44,855 nt of DNA from IMG/VR virus record IMGVR_UViG_3300026455_000020, positions 1 through 44,855 of that record. One strand, given 5' to 3'. The DNA is from a virus. The notes below the pieces were generated by a model. It made no database searches. It worked only from the letters and a program-made list of their open reading frames with translations, and was not told the origin of the DNA. This document shows, in pieces, positions 43,301-44,855 of the stretch (position 1 is its first letter; each line of letters begins with the position of its first letter). A program made the position numbers and the translations under genes.

Positions 43301-43819
43301 CTGCCTCCAAGCAGTGATGCACTATTCATTAATTTTGGTGCAGAGTTAGGAAAAATTAAAGCAATTAGCGACGAAGTAATCTATCATCCTGTAAAATATA
43401 AAAATTTATTTGGATCTAAAGCAGATATTAGTCTACAGGCAACATTTAAAGTTGTTAAAAATAGTTCATTAGTAGTCAGCGACAATGATATTAAGACTGG
43501 AGTTGTTAGCGCAATTAAGGAATTCTTTTCTATAGATAACTGGGACTTTGGAGATACATTCTACTTTGGAGAATTAGCAACCTATATCATGAACAGAATG
43601 AGTCCAAGAATTGCAAATATTGTTTTAGTTCCTAAAAATCAAAACTTGTCATTTGGCAGTCTTTATGAAATTAAAGCAAATCCGGATGAAATATTTGCCA
43701 GTTCTGTGTCTGTAGATAATGTTGAAATTATTTCAGAAATTACAGCGGCAAGATTAAACACAACAGGAGTTGTGCTAACATCTAGCACCACTTCAGCAAA
43801 CGGCATAGTAAGTAACTAA
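40388..43819 (+). CDS. 6: Baseplate wedge protein gp6
   Basis: 1143 residues. The N-terminal family segment is clear: YDFDNLRRTMITYLRENYPEDFNDYIESSEYLALIDLIAFLGQNLAFRFDLNARDNFLELAERRESVLRLARLL is seen at about 31-103 (cited here only by its key parts FNDYIESSEY, FLGQNLAFR and NFLELAERRESV). gp6 forms the in-plane ring of the baseplate wedge. T4 gp6 is 660 residues, so this one carries about 480 more, mainly in the middle, which reads as beta-rich with a poorly recognisable domain at about 450-850. An MSPRIANIVLVPKN segment near residue 1075 lies close to the end. It has a GAGGG ribosome site and its own late promoter. Confidence 0.88.
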   Translation: MASVDRQNKLIAAEDWKRVYQSFKNADFKSYDFDNLRRTMITYLRENYPEDFNDYIESSEYLALIDLIAFLGQNLAFRFDLNARDNFLELAERRESVLRLARLLSYNPKRNQPANGLLKFTSISTTESVIDSNGRDLSNQTIVWNDSANSNWYEQFIKVINASLPETSQFGKPTDSATISGVPCEQYRFNASNTEVPIYGFSKNIDGRNIDFEVVSTSFSGANFIYEEPPFPTNSLAFLYRDDGGGPPSSNTGFFVHFRQGTLQESTFTIERPSTSETLDIDSPNVNNTDVWLYGLDSIGFESTLWTKVDSVEGNNIIYNSLSKNIRDVYSVLTRSLDRIRLIFSDGTFGNLPQGNFKVYYRTSNGQSYSINPADIKNVTIDIPYISRSGKKEVVTVALGLKYTVTNATIAETSDEIKNNAPATYYTQSRMITGEDYNILPLSVNQEVVKIKSVNRVSSGISRYFDLKDSTGKYSTTNLFGTDGVIYKEPIVDIFTFSVSTRSDIENVVLNQIEPILALRKTIDFYLDRYPTVTLAPNYSAFYQKTNAVNLSTGYVGDIENAATKKLGSFTSSNLRYLIPGALAKFIPPTGKVFDADNNIIDATAADENSKTYIWSKVINVISDGTASNTGQLTDGTGPVILNDVIATGSYIDSILPKFVTGLESSVITRMVDLIFANKEFGLRYDANLTTWKIVTDTNVDKKNDFSLGKAGDVSNQQLDASWIILFETNGETYTVTSRGTRYVFESEKEIRFFFDSSDKVYDTSTGKIVRDKISVLGINPEPDATTPINQDVNWEIVDEYKGSDGYIDSKKISISFYDQDEDGVVDNPEIFDVIVAPDVNPEQKFIFQKSRVSIDGITDYYYIKNENNLIKIFTTQGVVDSNLLDNQQLIYIMDENVVKVFYKESVSFVITTEYRAFVGRDMLKFQYVHAADESARIDPAATNIIDVFMLTKNYDTQYRLWLNGDITTKPLPPSSDALFINFGAELGKIKAISDEVIYHPVKYKNLFGSKADISLQATFKVVKNSSLVVSDNDIKTGVVSAIKEFFSIDNWDFGDTFYFGELATYIMNRMSPRIANIVLVPKNQNLSFGSLYEIKANPDEIFASSVSVDNVEIISEITAARLNTTGVVLTSSTTSANGIVSN

Positions 43820-43829
43820 AGGACAGTAA

Positions 43830-44855
43830 ATGGCATTTACTAAAGATCAAAAAGAACCAAGTCTGCCAATCGGTACAGATACAACTAGAAGCGCGGTTAA
43901 TTTTTTACCTAGATATTTTAGAACTAGTACCAATCAGAAATTTTTAAACGGAACATTAGATCAGTTAATTTCTGTTGGCAATGTTGATAAAATTAATGCG
44001 TATATTGGTAGAAAAAATAGCAAAGCCTATGTGCCTTCGGACAACTATGTTGATGAAATATCTGTAGAACGTTCTGCCTACCAACTTGAGCCAGCAATTA
44101 TTGTCAAAGATAGTTTAGAGAATGTAACATTCTTCAGTGATTATAACGACTATATCAACCAACTTGTATATTTTAATTCTTCTGCGGTAGACCATAGCAA
44201 GATTAACAGTCAAGAGTTTTATAGTTGGAATCCTAATATAGATTGGGACAAATTTGTTAACTATAGAGAATATTACTGGCTACCAAAAGGTCCGCAGTCT
44301 ATTGCAGTTAAAGGACAATCTCGTAGTATTATTAGCACATATACTGTGACTACTGTCAGCGATGTTGACAATATTGCCTATGTTTTCAGTCCAGACGGAT
44401 TAACTCGCAACCCAAGTCTAAAATTGTATAGAGGTCAAACTTATAAGTTTGATATTAATTGTCCAGGTAATGCAATCGCATTTAAGACAATCAGAGATAT
44501 GGCCGATTCTTATATCTACACTGATGGGGTTATCAGCGATACTCCTTATGTAGAAGTGGGAACTATTACTTTTACAGTTCCAGACGATGCACCAGATTTA
44601 TTATATTACGTTAGTGCTAACAATATTAATACATCTGGATTCTTTAAAATTTATGATATTGCCGAGAATACATTTATCGATGTCGAAAAAGAAATACTAG
44701 GAAAGAAAACATATAATATTGACGGTACAACAGAGTTGTCCAACGGTATGAAAGTTTATTTTATAGGTAATGTTACTCCGGCGAAGTATGCTACAGACAA
44801 CTGGTATGTTGAAGGTGTAGGTGATAAAATTAGATTAATTGCAGAGTTTGATTTA
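43830..44855 (+). CDS. 7: Baseplate wedge protein gp7-like, N-terminal part (runs off window)
   Basis: 342 codons are seen from the ATG at 43830, 10 bases after the gp6 stop, with AAAGGA as ribosome site; the rest lies outside. The N-terminal part contains VNFLPRYFRTSTNQKFLNGTL (in part) at about 23-42, then LDQLISVG, INAYIGRK, YVDEISVERSAYQLEP, and a YYWLPKGP segment. I recall this start from large gp7-type wedge proteins of aquatic T4-like phages, and the place after gp6 agrees with the T4 order 6-7-8. The identity with gp7 rests on those two points. Confidence 0.75.
   Translation, partial: MAFTKDQKEPSLPIGTDTTRSAVNFLPRYFRTSTNQKFLNGTLDQLISVGNVDKINAYIGRKNSKAYVPSDNYVDEISVERSAYQLEPAIIVKDSLENVTFFSDYNDYINQLVYFNSSAVDHSKINSQEFYSWNPNIDWDKFVNYREYYWLPKGPQSIAVKGQSRSIISTYTVTTVSDVDNIAYVFSPDGLTRNPSLKLYRGQTYKFDINCPGNAIAFKTIRDMADSYIYTDGVISDTPYVEVGTITFTVPDDAPDLLYYVSANNINTSGFFKIYDIAENTFIDVEKEILGKKTYNIDGTTELSNGMKVYFIGNVTPAKYATDNWYVEGVGDKIRLIAEFDL

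Noticed and set aside
1-44855. CRISPR array, insertion sequence, integrase or attachment site
   Set aside because: No regularly spaced identical repeats, transposase or integrase motifs, or target-site duplications were seen; repeats present are within protein-coding modules.

Overview
This window is part of the genome of a T4-like contractile-tailed bacteriophage (myovirus) of the aquatic 'exo-T-even' style seen in cyano- and pelagiphages. I base that on recognisable relatives of T4 gp23, gp22, gp21, gp20, gp26, gp51, gp46, gp47, gp55, gp53, gp5, gp25, gp6 and gp7, on AT-rich, densely packed genes, and on long modular tail proteins of a kind I associate with marine and freshwater T4-like phages. 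No host gene, tRNA, insertion sequence or CRISPR array is visible, and the sequence does not identify the host.

Layout. (1) 1-19928, minus strand: an adhesion and tail-decoration region. It holds two relatives with tandem CBM5/12-like repeats, a propeller protein, two tandem paralogous beta-helix fibres, and several small virion proteins. (2) 20078-28835, minus strand: the head module (major capsid gp23, scaffold gp22, protease gp21, an acidic core protein, a glycosyltransferase-like insertion gene, a small protein, portal gp20), then a large tape-measure candidate. (3) 28909-29999, plus strand: gp26 followed by gp51. gp51 has no usable start codon and lies in the -1 frame behind an A AAT TTT slippery heptamer, so it is probably made only as a gp26-gp51 frameshift fusion. 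(4) 30000-30442: a 443-base gap between convergent genes, GC-rich in places and full of hairpins and repeats, a candidate structured RNA. (5) 30443-34778, minus strand: a GIY-YIG nuclease, a small protein, the gp46/gp47 recombination nuclease and the late sigma factor gp55, read from two near-consensus sigma70 promoters. (6) 34860-44855, plus strand: the baseplate operon (gp48/gp54-like, gp53, large hub protein, gp5 spike without lysozyme, gp25, gp6, start of gp7).

How it works together. Host-type promoters make gp55, gp47 and gp46 first. gp55 would then direct polymerase to the T4-type late promoters (NNTAAATA) that precede most structural operons. Four of these lie only 19-23 bases from the start codon, and others sit just after strong terminators, dividing the head and tail regions into separate late units. 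The gp55 sigma70 promoter and the late promoter of the baseplate operon overlap on opposite strands at 34803-34837, an apparent early/late switch point.

The most notable observations are the gp26/gp51 frameshift, the structured RNA candidate, a roughly 90-residue cassette inserted inside two unrelated domains of neighbouring tail proteins, and a giant tail protein split in mid-repeat at an ATGA junction.
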